Assembly (NCBI GenBank): GCA_022828125.1
Contig: JAJEJD010000008.1
Location: 62,001-126,000 of the forward strand
Length of the DNA: 64,000 bases
From: a bacterium
Lineage (GTDB): Bacteria > UBA8248
Direction: 5' to 3'
Position numbers and translations under genes: made by a program. This document shows positions 33,078 to 41,826 of this stretch, piece by piece (position 1 is the first letter of the stretch; every line of letters begins with the position of its first letter). The notes beneath the pieces were generated by a model. It had not been told where the DNA came from, did no database searches, and saw nothing but the letters and a program-made list of their open reading frames with translations.

Positions 33078-34621
33078 GATTCCGCCTCCCCGTAGCCCCC
33101 GCCGCCCGGCGTGATGAGCGTCAGGGTATCGCCCGGCTCCATGTCGGTGGTGACCTTGGGGTCGATTTCGCGCTCGTTGATGCGCACCTGCCCCCGCCCG
33201 CCGTGCCCCCCGCCGAACAGACCGGGCGCCGCCGATTTCGTGCGCTCGGCCATGAACGAGACGGTGATGCGCGCGGGCGAGTCGTTCCGGAAGACGATCC
33301 GCTGCCCGCAGCCGCCGCGGAATTTCCCGGCGCCGCCGGAGTCCCTCAGTATCGTCTTCTCGATTAAGGTGAAGGGCGTGATGCGCTCGATCACCTCGAT
33401 CGGCGTGTGGGAGACGTTGCTGGGATAGCTCAGGCAGGCATGGCCGTCCCCGCGCGCGGTGGCGCCCGTGCCCCCGTTCTGGAAGAACAGCCCCGCCGTC
33501 CGCACGCCGCGCTTGTCCAGCCCCGTGTAGTTCACGCACCAGAGCGGAGAGCCGCTCGCCGCGGGGACTTCTTCGGGGATGACGGGGGCCAATGCCTCGA
33601 AGACGGCGGCGGGCAGGTAGTGGCCCACCAGCATACGGCCCCCTCCGGCAGCGGGGTGTAAGGGTTCTAAAATGCTGCCCGGCTCCGTCCGCACGTCGAT
33701 GGGCCGGAAGCATCCCTCGTTGTTGGGGACCTCGGGGCACAGGACGCATTTGATGGGGTAGACCGAATAGGCGTAGGTGTAGTTGTAGGCCACGTTCACG
33801 GCGCGGTCGACCTGGGGCGAGGAGCCCGCGTAGTCGATGACCAGGGAATCGCCCGTTTTCTCGATCCGCGTCCGCACCCGTATGGGTTCCGCCAGGCCGT
33901 CGGTCTCGATTTCGGACGCGAACTCCCCGTCCGGCAGACGGCGCAGGGCGTCGCGCATGGCCTTTTCGGAGCGGCCCTGAATCTCCTTCGTCAGCGCGCG
34001 CAGATCATCGAGACCGTATTCATCCAGCAGATCGCCCAGGCGTTTTTCCGCCAGGCGGTTCGCCGTGAGCTGGGCGTTGATGTCGCCCATCACCAGGTCG
34101 GGCACGCGCACGTTGTAGCGGATGAGGTCGATGAGCGTCCGGTCGGGCTCGCCGCGCCGGTACATCTTCATCATGGGGATCTGGAGACCCTCCTCGTAGA
34201 CCTCCCTCGGGTCGGGAGAGCGGATTTTGCCGCCGATGTCCGGCAGATGGGCCGTGCTGGCCGAAAAGCCGATGAATTTCTCCCGGTAGAACACCGGCTT
34301 CACGATGTTCACGTCGGGGAGGTGGCCCGTTCCGTACCAGATGTCGTTGGTGATGAGGATATCGCCGGGCTCCAAAGTTTCAGGCGGAAAGGCTCTGAGA
34401 AAATGGCGAACCGTTATCGGCAGCGTGCCGATGAACGAGGCGATGCTGGCCGAGGACTGGACGAGGGAGTGGCCCTGATCGTCGGTGATCACGCAGGAAA
34501 AATCGTTCGACTCGCGCACCAGCGTCGAGAACGAGGTGCGCACGAGCGTCGCCGCCGCCTCGTCCACGATGCCGATGAGCCTTCGCCAGAGCACTTCCAG
34601 CGTAATGGGGTCGAACGCCAT
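33074..34621 (-). CDS. hyuB: Hydantoinase/oxoprolinase subunit B
   Basis: 515 residues of the HyuB family: FDPITLEVLWRRLIGIVDEAAATLVRTSFSTLVRESNDFSCVI at the start (quoted by segment: VRTSFS and ESNDFSC are diagnostic), GDILITNDIWYGTGHLPD near residue 95 and the Gly-rich C terminus GGGHGGRGQVRIN. With HyuA it hydrolyses hydantoins, 5-oxoproline or N-methylhydantoin in an ATP-dependent manner. The start overlaps the HyuA stop by one base (TAATG) and the stop overlaps the PPOX start. Confidence 0.92.
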   Translation of the reverse strand: MAFDPITLEVLWRRLIGIVDEAAATLVRTSFSTLVRESNDFSCVITDDQGHSLVQSSASIASFIGTLPITVRHFLRAFPPETLEPGDILITNDIWYGTGHLPDVNIVKPVFYREKFIGFSASTAHLPDIGGKIRSPDPREVYEEGLQIPMMKMYRRGEPDRTLIDLIRYNVRVPDLVMGDINAQLTANRLAEKRLGDLLDEYGLDDLRALTKEIQGRSEKAMRDALRRLPDGEFASEIETDGLAEPIRVRTRIEKTGDSLVIDYAGSSPQVDRAVNVAYNYTYAYSVYPIKCVLCPEVPNNEGCFRPIDVRTEPGSILEPLHPAAGGGRMLVGHYLPAAVFEALAPVIPEEVPAASGSPLWCVNYTGLDKRGVRTAGLFFQNGGTGATARGDGHACLSYPSNVSHTPIEVIERITPFTLIEKTILRDSGGAGKFRGGCGQRIVFRNDSPARITVSFMAERTKSAAPGLFGGGHGGRGQVRINEREIDPKVTTDMEPGDTLTLITPGGGGYGEAES

Positions 34622-36711
34622 TATCCGGCAACCTCGATGACTATGTGGCCGCCCGCGTCTTTCCTGAAGCGCGCGTCTTCGGGCACCACGATGGTGGATT
34701 CACGTTCTTCGACGATGGCGGGGCCGGAGAACTCCCGTCCGGCGGGCAGCGAATACCGGTGATATACGCGCGCCTCCGAGAATCCACGCTCGGGACCCGC
34801 GTATATTCTTCTGACGCCTTTATCGAAATCCGTATCGTCTTTGAGGGGCGGGACTTCCGTATCGGAGGGTCCGGGGCCCAGCATGGTCAGCCGCCAGGCG
34901 GCCACCTCCGCCGCCACGTTCTCGATCTTTCGCAGATACCGCCGCTCATAAGCGCGCTCGAACAAGTTCTGCATGGCTGAACTATCGCGAACCGGCATCC
35001 CACCCTCCTCGGGCAGGGGGACGCTCACCGTGTCCGTCTGCCCCCGGTAGCGCATGTCGGCCGCGCAGAGAAACTCCCAGCGCCCGTCCACCTCTATCCC
35101 CTCGCCCAAAGAATCTTTCATCTGCGCGGCCATCTCCCGGTACGATTCCTCGACGCGCGCCCAGTCGACCGCATCCACGTCGGACACCAGGACGCGGACG
35201 GCGTCGGCCCTCGGCCGCGCCGCCAGGAGGCCGGCGGCCGAGGCCACGCCCACGTCCGGCGGGCAGACGACCCGGCGGATATAGAGCTTTTTCGCCATGT
35301 GGCAGGCGTGAAGCGGCGCGGCCCCACCGGTGGCGATCAGGGCGTAGTTCCTGGGGTCGCCGCCCTTCTCGGCGATGTGCACGCGGGCTGCGCTCGCCAT
35401 CTGCTCGGTGATGATCTCGTAAATCCCCCACGCCGCATCCTCCATGCTCATGCCCAGTTCACCGGCCAGTGAGGAGACGGCCTCGCGCGCGCGTTCGGCG
35501 TCGAGCTTCATCGCCCCGCCCAGGAAGAAATCGGGGTTCAGATAGCCAAGCAGCAGGTTCGCGTCCGTGACGGTGGGCTGCGTCCCCCCCTGGGCGTAGC
35601 AGGCGGGACCGGGGGCCGCGCCCGCGCTCTGGGGGCCGACGCGTATCAGGCCTAAGTCGCTTATCTCAGCGATGCTCCCGCCGCCCGCGCCGATCTCGAC
35701 CAGGTCCACCGTGGGCGAGAGGATGGGCAGGCCGCTCCCTTTCTGGAATCTCGACGTCCGCGCCACCTCGAATCGGTTCTCCGTCGCGGGTTCGCCGTCC
35801 TCGATCAGGCAGATCTTGGCCGTGGTCCCGCCCATGTCGAACCCCAGGGCGTGGGCCTCCCCCAGCGAGCGGGCGATCTGCGCCGCCGCGAGCGCGCCGC
35901 CCGCGGGCCCCGATTCGATGATGCGCACCGGATGCTCGCGCACGCTTTCGACCGCCGCGAAGCCCGAGTTCGAGAGCATGATGAAGAGATCGCCCGCAAA
36001 GCCCGAATCTCTGAGACTCGCGAGCAGGCGCGTCAGGTACGCATCCGCGATGGGCCGCACGTAGGCGTTCGCCGCCGTGGTGGAGGCGCGCTCGTACTCG
36101 CCCGTCTCCGGGGCCACGTCGGACGAGATGGAAACGGGCGTATCGCCCGCGACTTCCCCGATGGCCGCCCGGGCCGCCCTTTCGTTCGCAGGATTCACGG
36201 GCGCGTGGAGAAAGGAGACGGCGATGGATTCCGCGCCCAGGCGAACGAGTCTTTCCGCCTCGCGCTTCACGGCTTCTGCGTCCAGGGGAAGGGCCACCTC
36301 GCCGTCCACGTGGACGCGCTCGGGCGCCTCGGCCCGCAACTCCTGCGCTATCAGGGGTTCGGGCATCTCCTGGTGCAGGTCGTAGAGGTCGAAGCGCTTC
36401 TCGCGGCCGATCTCGATGACGTCCGAAAACCCCTGCGTGGTGATGAGGCCCGTGCGCGCGCCCTTTCTCTCGATGAGCGCGTTGGTGATGAGAGTGGTGG
36501 CGTGCACGATGCTCGCCAGATCGGATGCGTCGATACCCGCCGATTCGAGTATTTTCCTGAAACCCGCGAGCGTCCCCTCGGCGGGATCACCGGGCGTGGT
36601 CAGCACCTTGGCGATATGGGCCGCGCCGCGCGCCTCGTCGATGAGGACGAGGTCGGTGAACGTGCCCCCGATGTCTATTCCCAGGCGGATTTGCAAGTCT
36701 TTATCCATCAT
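34621..36711 (-). CDS. hyuA: Hydantoinase/oxoprolinase subunit A (ATP-binding)
   Basis: 696 residues with the ASKHA nucleotide-binding fold: LGIDIGGTFTDLVLIDEA (phosphate-1, about residues 9-26), ALGFDMGGTTAKICLI (phosphate-2, about 290) and ALIATGGAAPLHACHMAK (adenosine-type motif, about 460). The C-terminal beta domain includes GPAIVEERESTIVVP. ATG 36711 overlaps the stop of the upstream M29-like gene. It acts as a complex with HyuB, phosphorylating the lactam to drive ring opening. Confidence 0.92.
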   Translation of the reverse strand: MMDKDLQIRLGIDIGGTFTDLVLIDEARGAAHIAKVLTTPGDPAEGTLAGFRKILESAGIDASDLASIVHATTLITNALIERKGARTGLITTQGFSDVIEIGREKRFDLYDLHQEMPEPLIAQELRAEAPERVHVDGEVALPLDAEAVKREAERLVRLGAESIAVSFLHAPVNPANERAARAAIGEVAGDTPVSISSDVAPETGEYERASTTAANAYVRPIADAYLTRLLASLRDSGFAGDLFIMLSNSGFAAVESVREHPVRIIESGPAGGALAAAQIARSLGEAHALGFDMGGTTAKICLIEDGEPATENRFEVARTSRFQKGSGLPILSPTVDLVEIGAGGGSIAEISDLGLIRVGPQSAGAAPGPACYAQGGTQPTVTDANLLLGYLNPDFFLGGAMKLDAERAREAVSSLAGELGMSMEDAAWGIYEIITEQMASAARVHIAEKGGDPRNYALIATGGAAPLHACHMAKKLYIRRVVCPPDVGVASAAGLLAARPRADAVRVLVSDVDAVDWARVEESYREMAAQMKDSLGEGIEVDGRWEFLCAADMRYRGQTDTVSVPLPEEGGMPVRDSSAMQNLFERAYERRYLRKIENVAAEVAAWRLTMLGPGPSDTEVPPLKDDTDFDKGVRRIYAGPERGFSEARVYHRYSLPAGREFSGPAIVEERESTIVVPEDARFRKDAGGHIVIEVAG

Positions 36712-37673
36712 TCCGCGTTTACGAGTATCTCGCCGTCCTGGATGACGGCCTCGCCGTCGAACCAGACGGAAGGCGCGCGGATGATGGCGTCGAAATGGGT
36801 CTTCGCCTGCACGTCGCCGCCGAGGTTGGCGGAGGTGCCGATTCCGATGTGGATGGTGCCGTTCACGCCCTCGTCGTTCAGCATCTCGCCCGTGAAATCC
36901 CTGCATTCGGGATTGAGGCCCATCGCGAACTGCGCGACGTTGTAGACCCACTTATCGTTCTGCGCGGCTAATAGTTCGCGCAAGAATTCCGCCTGCCGCC
37001 CGCCGGTTATCTCCCGCACGAAGCCCTCCTCGATACGGAAAGTCACAGGCTCCTCGATCACGCCCACGCCGTAGTAGGGAATGCTGCCGTCCACCACGAG
37101 CGCGCCGCTCGTCGTCCCGTCCAGAGGCGACGTGTTGGCCTCGATGTTCGGGACGGCGGTGAAGCCCGGCCCGTCGAGCACGCAGGCGTGGCTGTTGCCC
37201 GCGCGTCCTTCAAGGGAGAACGTGAGGTCGGTGCCCGCCGGGTTGGTGACGCGCACTTCGCGCGCCTCGCTCAGGCGCGCCGCCAGGGCGTCGCAAAGCG
37301 GCTTTCTCGCCCTGAAATCCGCCATCAGGCCACCGCGCTCCATCTGTCCGGGCGTGAACGCCGTCATCGAGAGCACGCGCGCGCCCGCGCCTATCGCCTC
37401 CCTCGTCGCCCGCGTATGGGCGAGGGCGTGGGTGACGGGCAGGAATACCACGTCGGACGCCCGCATCGCCTCGGCCACGGCGCGCGGCGGCTCCTCGTTG
37501 TCGATGCTCCGGGGCGGGCATACGGCCATCGTAGCCCTTGCGCCGCGTTCGCCCGCCTCGGCGCAAAGGGCCTGCGCGATGGGGAGACGCTCTTCATCGG
37601 TGACGATGAGCACGTCCTCGCCTTCCTTCACGCCGGCGCAGTCGCCCACCAGGATTTTCGCGCCTTCTTTCAC
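36708..37673 (-). CDS. M29 aminopeptidase-like/2,5-dihydroxypyridine dioxygenase-like metalloprotein
   Basis: 321 residues. The N-terminal half is Rossmann-like (GEDVLIVTDEER, ASDVVFLPVTHALAHT); the C-terminal half has likely metal ligands in VPNIEANTSPLDGTTSG, NDEGVNGTIHIGIGTSANLGG and AKTHFDAIIRAPSV. This is the pattern of the aminopeptidase T family and of NicX-type extradiol dioxygenases that share the fold. The start is GTG 37673 with AAGGAA upstream. First gene of the coupled operon leading to HyuA, HyuB, PPOX and the TIM-barrel protein. Confidence 0.78.
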   Translation of the reverse strand: MKEGAKILVGDCAGVKEGEDVLIVTDEERLPIAQALCAEAGERGARATMAVCPPRSIDNEEPPRAVAEAMRASDVVFLPVTHALAHTRATREAIGAGARVLSMTAFTPGQMERGGLMADFRARKPLCDALAARLSEAREVRVTNPAGTDLTFSLEGRAGNSHACVLDGPGFTAVPNIEANTSPLDGTTSGALVVDGSIPYYGVGVIEEPVTFRIEEGFVREITGGRQAEFLRELLAAQNDKWVYNVAQFAMGLNPECRDFTGEMLNDEGVNGTIHIGIGTSANLGGDVQAKTHFDAIIRAPSVWFDGEAVIQDGEILVNAE

Positions 37674-37830
37674 GATATGTTCCTTAGCCCGGAGTCATGA
37701 ATCCATGATTGCGAAACGCGGTTCGCCTGTATCACCCATCTTGTGGCGTAACGAAACCGCGCAAGGGCTATGAATGCGTCTTTGCGCTGTGCCGTCTGCC
37801 CATATAAAAGTAGGAATCTACACTACGGGA

Positions 37831-38583
37831 ATGAGCGAGGCGAGCATGAGTGAGGAAAAACGCGCAGTTCAAGTATCGGGCCTCAGCCGGAAGCGCCTGA
37901 TGGATATCTACGAGCGCCTTTATGCGCGCTTCGGCCCGCAGGAGTGGTGGCCCGGGGAGACGACGCTCGAGATCTGCCTGGGGGCTATTCTGGTCCAGAA
38001 CACCTCGTGGATGAACGCGGCGCGCGCAATCGGGAACCTCAAGAAAGAAGGCCTCTTGACGGAGAGCGCGCTCAAGAAGGTGCGGCGAGACCGCCTCGCC
38101 CGCCTCATCCGGCCCGCGCGGTTTTTCAACATGAAGGCCAAAAGAATCAAGGGGTTCATCACTTATCTCTGGAATCGACACGAAGGAGACGTGGACAATT
38201 TTTTAAGCCTGTCGACGGAAAAGCTGCACGAGGAACTCATGGGCCTGGACGGCGTGGGCCGCGAGACGGCCGATTCCATCACGCTTTACGCGGCGGAGAG
38301 ACCCGTTTTCGTCGTGGACGCCTATACGAAGCGCATATTTTCGAGGCTCGGGCATTTCGAGGCGTCGAAAAACGGGGACAAGGACTACCTCGCTCTACAG
38401 GAGCGCCTCACGGCGCGCCTGCCCCGCGACGCCCCCCTTTTCAACGAATACCACGCCCTCCTCGTGCGCCTGGGACATACCTTCTGCCGCCCCACGCCCA
38501 AGTGCGAAGAGTGTCCGCTGCGGGCGGTGTGTCCGTATCCGGGGGACGAGGCAGGCCGCATTAACGGGAAAGGCGAGAAATGA
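37831..38583 (+). CDS. Endonuclease III-related HhH-GPD DNA glycosylase (COG2231-like) with Fe-S cluster
   Basis: About 250 residues. Helix-hairpin-helix LMGLDGVGRETADSITLYA (about 150) followed by FVVDAYTKRI carrying the conserved catalytic Asp. The Lys that gives EndoIII lyase activity is Glu here (VGRETAD, versus VGRKTAN), so a monofunctional glycosylase is expected. The C-terminal Fe-S motif is C-x5-C-x2-C-x5-C (CRPTPKCEECPLRAVC), one residue shorter than in Nth. ATG 37831 or 37846; the second has GAGG at better spacing. Confidence 0.83.
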   Translation: MSEASMSEEKRAVQVSGLSRKRLMDIYERLYARFGPQEWWPGETTLEICLGAILVQNTSWMNAARAIGNLKKEGLLTESALKKVRRDRLARLIRPARFFNMKAKRIKGFITYLWNRHEGDVDNFLSLSTEKLHEELMGLDGVGRETADSITLYAAERPVFVVDAYTKRIFSRLGHFEASKNGDKDYLALQERLTARLPRDAPLFNEYHALLVRLGHTFCRPTPKCEECPLRAVCPYPGDEAGRINGKGEK

Positions 38584-38594
38584 CTCCCCCTCTT

Positions 38595-38823
38595 GGGGGG
38601 TTGTTGAAAAAGTCCGAACCCGGGCGGCGCAGGTTCTTTCCTCGAAAAGCAACCCCCCTACCCCCCCTTGTCAGGGGGGCAAGAAAAAGCAAAACCCCCT
38701 CAACCCGGCGGGGCGCATCGCCTTTTTATACCCCCCTGACAAGGGGGGGTAGGGGGGGTTGCTTTATGGGATTTCCCTTTCAAGGGGTTACGATTACCCT
38801 CTCAGGGGGGGTCAACAGCCCCC
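38595..38823. repeat. Type A palindromic repeat, copy 4
   Basis: Between convergent genes. Left terminal motif GGGGGGTTGTTGAAAAAGTCC (38595-38615, quoted in two parts: GGGGGG then TTGTTGAAAAAGTCC); right end GTCAACAGCCCC at about 38811-38823. The inverted GC-rich arms lie at about 38649-38683 and 38729-38763. The remaining sequence to 38916 shows no gene. Confidence 0.82.
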
Positions 38824-38916
38824 TCATGAGGGGAGTGGAAATTCCTGCCTGACATACCCGCACACACCGCTCCCCTTCCGAATCTCCCGAAGGATACCTG
38901 CACACGCCCCCCCGTT

Positions 38917-39699
38917 CTACACAACCGCGCAGAATCCCCCGTCGATGTTCACCGCCGTACCCGTGATGTAGGAAGCCGCGTCGGACGCGAGAAAACACGC
39001 CATGTTCGCGTATTCCTCGGCCGTTCCCATCCTGCCGAGCGGAATGTCGCGCCCGTAATCGGCGACGTATTCCTCGAAAGAAACGTCAGGCTCCTCCCGT
39101 TCATAGCGCCGCGCGATCTGATCCGTCACGATGCGGCCCGTGCACAGCGCGTTCACCAGCACGTTATGGGGAGCACCCTCGCCCGCGAGCACTTTCGTCA
39201 TCGCCATGCCGGCGGCGCGCGAGACGGAGGTGGGCGCGCTCGTAGCGGGCGGCGCCTTTCCCGCCACGGTGACGACGTTGATGATGCGGCCCCAGCGGCG
39301 CTCCTTCATCGCCGGGAAAGCGAGGCGGCAGGTCCTGATGGCGCCGAAGAGTTTGAGGCCCAGATCCTCCTCCCACATCTCGTCGCTTATCTCCTCGAAC
39401 GGCCCCCGCGTGGAAGTGCCCGCGTTGTTGACCAGAATGTCGATTTGGCCCAGATCATCGAGCGCCGCCGTCCACATGGCCTTGACCGCCTCCGCGTCCC
39501 CCATATCGCACGAATAGGCGAACACCCTGCCCCCGGTGGCGGCCTCGATCTCGCCTCTCGTTTCTTCGAGCACGTCGGGCCGCCTCGCGACGATGGCCAC
39601 CTCCGCCCCTGATTCAGAGAACTTGAGCGCCATGCCCCGGCCCATGCCGCGGCTGCCGCCCGTGATGAGCGCTTTTTTTCCGTCCAGACGAATATCCAT
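38917..39699 (-). CDS. Short-chain dehydrogenase/reductase with non-canonical active site
   Basis: 260-residue Rossmann SDR: TGGSRGMGRGMALKF cofactor motif (about 12), NNAGTS (about 88), C-terminal GTAVNIDGGF. At the catalytic positions the usual Ser, Tyr-x3-Lys are not found: the Ser strand reads INVVTVAG and the YxxxK helix reads APTSVSRAAGMAMTK, i.e. Thr for Tyr and Arg for Lys. It may be a distinct SDR subfamily with altered chemistry or a non-redox role. ATG 39699 follows GAGGAG; the open frame above it is not conserved in type. Confidence 0.82.
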   Translation of the reverse strand: MDIRLDGKKALITGGSRGMGRGMALKFSESGAEVAIVARRPDVLEETRGEIEAATGGRVFAYSCDMGDAEAVKAMWTAALDDLGQIDILVNNAGTSTRGPFEEISDEMWEEDLGLKLFGAIRTCRLAFPAMKERRWGRIINVVTVAGKAPPATSAPTSVSRAAGMAMTKVLAGEGAPHNVLVNALCTGRIVTDQIARRYEREEPDVSFEEYVADYGRDIPLGRMGTAEEYANMACFLASDAASYITGTAVNIDGGFCAVV

Positions 39700-39817
39700 G
39701 GTGAAACTCCTCGATGATTGGGTGGTTATGATTGGTGTCAAACAAGATGCAGCTCAATAACTATCACTGAGCGCGGAAACCCCATACATCCGCGAATCGG
39801 CTCGAACCGGCCCGTAA

Positions 39818-40103
39818 TGGGGTTGTTGAAAAAGCCCTCCTCGCCGGGGGACAAAGGCAACCCCCCCTACCCCCCCTTGACAGGGGGGCAAGAAAAAGCA
39901 AAACCCCCTCCACCCGGCGACGGGCATGAAAAAGCAAAACCCCTGCCGGCGGCGGGCGCCGTCTTTTTTCATATCCCCCACTTGCCGGGGCGTCGACCTT
40001 TTTTACCCCCCTGTCAAGGGGGGGTAGGGGGGGTTGACGTTATGGGATTTCGCTTTCAAGGGGGTTGACATTACCCTCTCAGGGGGCCGTTTCAACAGCC
40101 CCC
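39818..40103. repeat. Type A palindromic repeat, copy 5
   Basis: 286-bp unit, the longest A copy. Left end GGGGTTGTTGAAAAAGCCC (about 39819-39838), right end CCGTTTCAACAGCCCCC (about 40087-40103). GC-rich arms at about 39858-39890 and 40003-40035, with a duplicated AAAAAGCAAAACCCC segment between them. It ends exactly beside the stop codon of the downstream ThDP gene (40104), which suggests that the element's insertion defined that C terminus. Confidence 0.82.
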
Positions 40104-41789
40104 TCATGAAATGTTCGGGAGGGGCTGTTCGCGCGTCATGACCTCGACGATGGCCGGCTTGCCCGCGGAGAGCGCCGCCTCGACCGCGTCGTCGAGCTCG
40201 GCGGGGTCTTCCACCCGCACGCCGAACGCGTCGAACGAGCGCGCCATCCCGGCGAAATTGGGGCTCTTGAAATCGCAGCCGTAGGCCGCGCCGTAGAGGT
40301 TTTGCTGCTGGCGGTCGATCTGGCCGTAGGAGCCGTCGTTCAGGACAACCATCACGATGTTCGCGCCGTATTCGCTCGCCGTCACGAAATCGCCGATCGT
40401 CATCAGGAACGCGCCGTCTCCCACCAGGCCGATGACGTCGCGCCCGGGGTATTCCATCTTGGCGACGATGGCCGTCGGCAGCGCGAAGGACATGGCGTTC
40501 CACACGCCCGACTGCATGAAGGAGAACTGGTTCGTGAGCGGCACGTAATAGCGCGCGAACATCTGGCAGTTGCCCACGTCGCTGACGACGATGGCGTCGG
40601 GCTTGATGTGGCGGCTCAGCTTCTCCATCAAGAGCGCGGGGTGAATCGGCGTCTCGCTCTCATGGCCCTGGATGACCTCCAGGGCCTGCCTCCTCAAATC
40701 CGCCTTGCCCTGCGCGATCTGCTCCCTCACCTCGTCTCCCGCCCGTCCGCTCTCTTCCGCCAGATGCGCCTCCAGGGCGCCCAGGAACATCTTTGGGTCG
40801 GCGACTATCTCGTCCGCACCGCCGTAGTGCGCATCCTCCGCATCGTCGAAGCCGATGAATATCCGCTCAGAAGGCGCGTAGGGTTCGATGTGCTCGACCT
40901 CCGCCGTGGCGGCTCTCAGGCCGATGAACATCATCAGGTCGCACTTCCCGGTGACGCCGTTCATGAAGCCTGTGTTCCTGAAGGCGAAGTAATGCCCCAC
41001 CGCCAGGGGGTGGTCTTCCGGGATCACGCCCATCGCATCCTGGGGATAGATGACGGGGATCGAGAACTTATCGGCGAGGCGCGCGAGTTCTTCCATGGCG
41101 CCTTTGCGCATCACCCCCTTGCCCGCGCAGATGACGGGATATTCCGCCGCCAGAAGCCTGCGCGCGTACTGGGCGACGTCCTCCGCATTGGGGGCGACGA
41201 CCTCCACCGGCTGCGGCGCGTATTCGGGCAGCGCGATGGGGGCATCCTGCAACAGGTGGGGGCTGTAATCGCTGAGCCTCGGTATCTCGACGTGGACCGG
41301 CCCCGGCCGCCCGCTTCTCGCGACGTGGAACGCCCTGGCCATGACGCCCGAGATATCTTCCATACGCTTCACGCGAACGCTCCACTTCGTGACCTTCTGG
41401 AACATCTCGACCAGGAAGTCGGGGTCGTCCACCCCGTGGAACGCCTCGCGAGACGCACCCAGCGGCACGGAACCCGTGATGTGCACCATGGGTGAGGCCG
41501 CGCCGTAGGCCTGCGCCACGCCCGCGACCGAATTCGCGCCGCCCGGCCCCGCCGTGAGCAGGCACACGCCGGGCTCCCCGGTGAGCCGCCCGTAGGCGTC
41601 GGCCATCAGGGAGGCGTTTGGCTCCTGCTTGCAGGTGACGAGGCCGATGGAGGGGGCGACTCTGAGCGCGTCGTAGAACTGGAGAAGATGGGAGCCGGGA
41701 AGGCAATACAGCCTCTTGACGTTTTCCCTGACGAGGGCGTCTACGACGATCTGGCCCGCATGCGCGGGCGCGCCGACTTCAAAGGGCAT
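40104..41789 (-). CDS. Thiamine-diphosphate-dependent enzyme (acetolactate synthase large-subunit-like)
   Basis: 561 residues. Cofactor-activating Glu in CKQEPNASLMADAYGR (about residue 55); Mg-ThDP motif from GDGAFLMTIGDFVTASEYG to LNDGSYG (about 440-475). Central FAD-like domain present (VICAGKGVMRKGAMEEL). ATG 41789 follows GAGAGGAT; the TTG codon before it is an unlikely start. Only about 34 bp separates it from the dehydrogenase gene upstream. It is a paralogue of the ThDP enzyme at 5.9 kb; motif loops differ (GDGAF versus GDSGF), so the substrates probably differ. Confidence 0.86.
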   Translation of the reverse strand: MPFEVGAPAHAGQIVVDALVRENVKRLYCLPGSHLLQFYDALRVAPSIGLVTCKQEPNASLMADAYGRLTGEPGVCLLTAGPGGANSVAGVAQAYGAASPMVHITGSVPLGASREAFHGVDDPDFLVEMFQKVTKWSVRVKRMEDISGVMARAFHVARSGRPGPVHVEIPRLSDYSPHLLQDAPIALPEYAPQPVEVVAPNAEDVAQYARRLLAAEYPVICAGKGVMRKGAMEELARLADKFSIPVIYPQDAMGVIPEDHPLAVGHYFAFRNTGFMNGVTGKCDLMMFIGLRAATAEVEHIEPYAPSERIFIGFDDAEDAHYGGADEIVADPKMFLGALEAHLAEESGRAGDEVREQIAQGKADLRRQALEVIQGHESETPIHPALLMEKLSRHIKPDAIVVSDVGNCQMFARYYVPLTNQFSFMQSGVWNAMSFALPTAIVAKMEYPGRDVIGLVGDGAFLMTIGDFVTASEYGANIVMVVLNDGSYGQIDRQQQNLYGAAYGCDFKSPNFAGMARSFDAFGVRVEDPAELDDAVEAALSAGKPAIVEVMTREQPLPNIS

Positions 41790-41826
41790 CAAATATCCTC
41801 TCGCTCATGAAAATAAATTCAAAACC

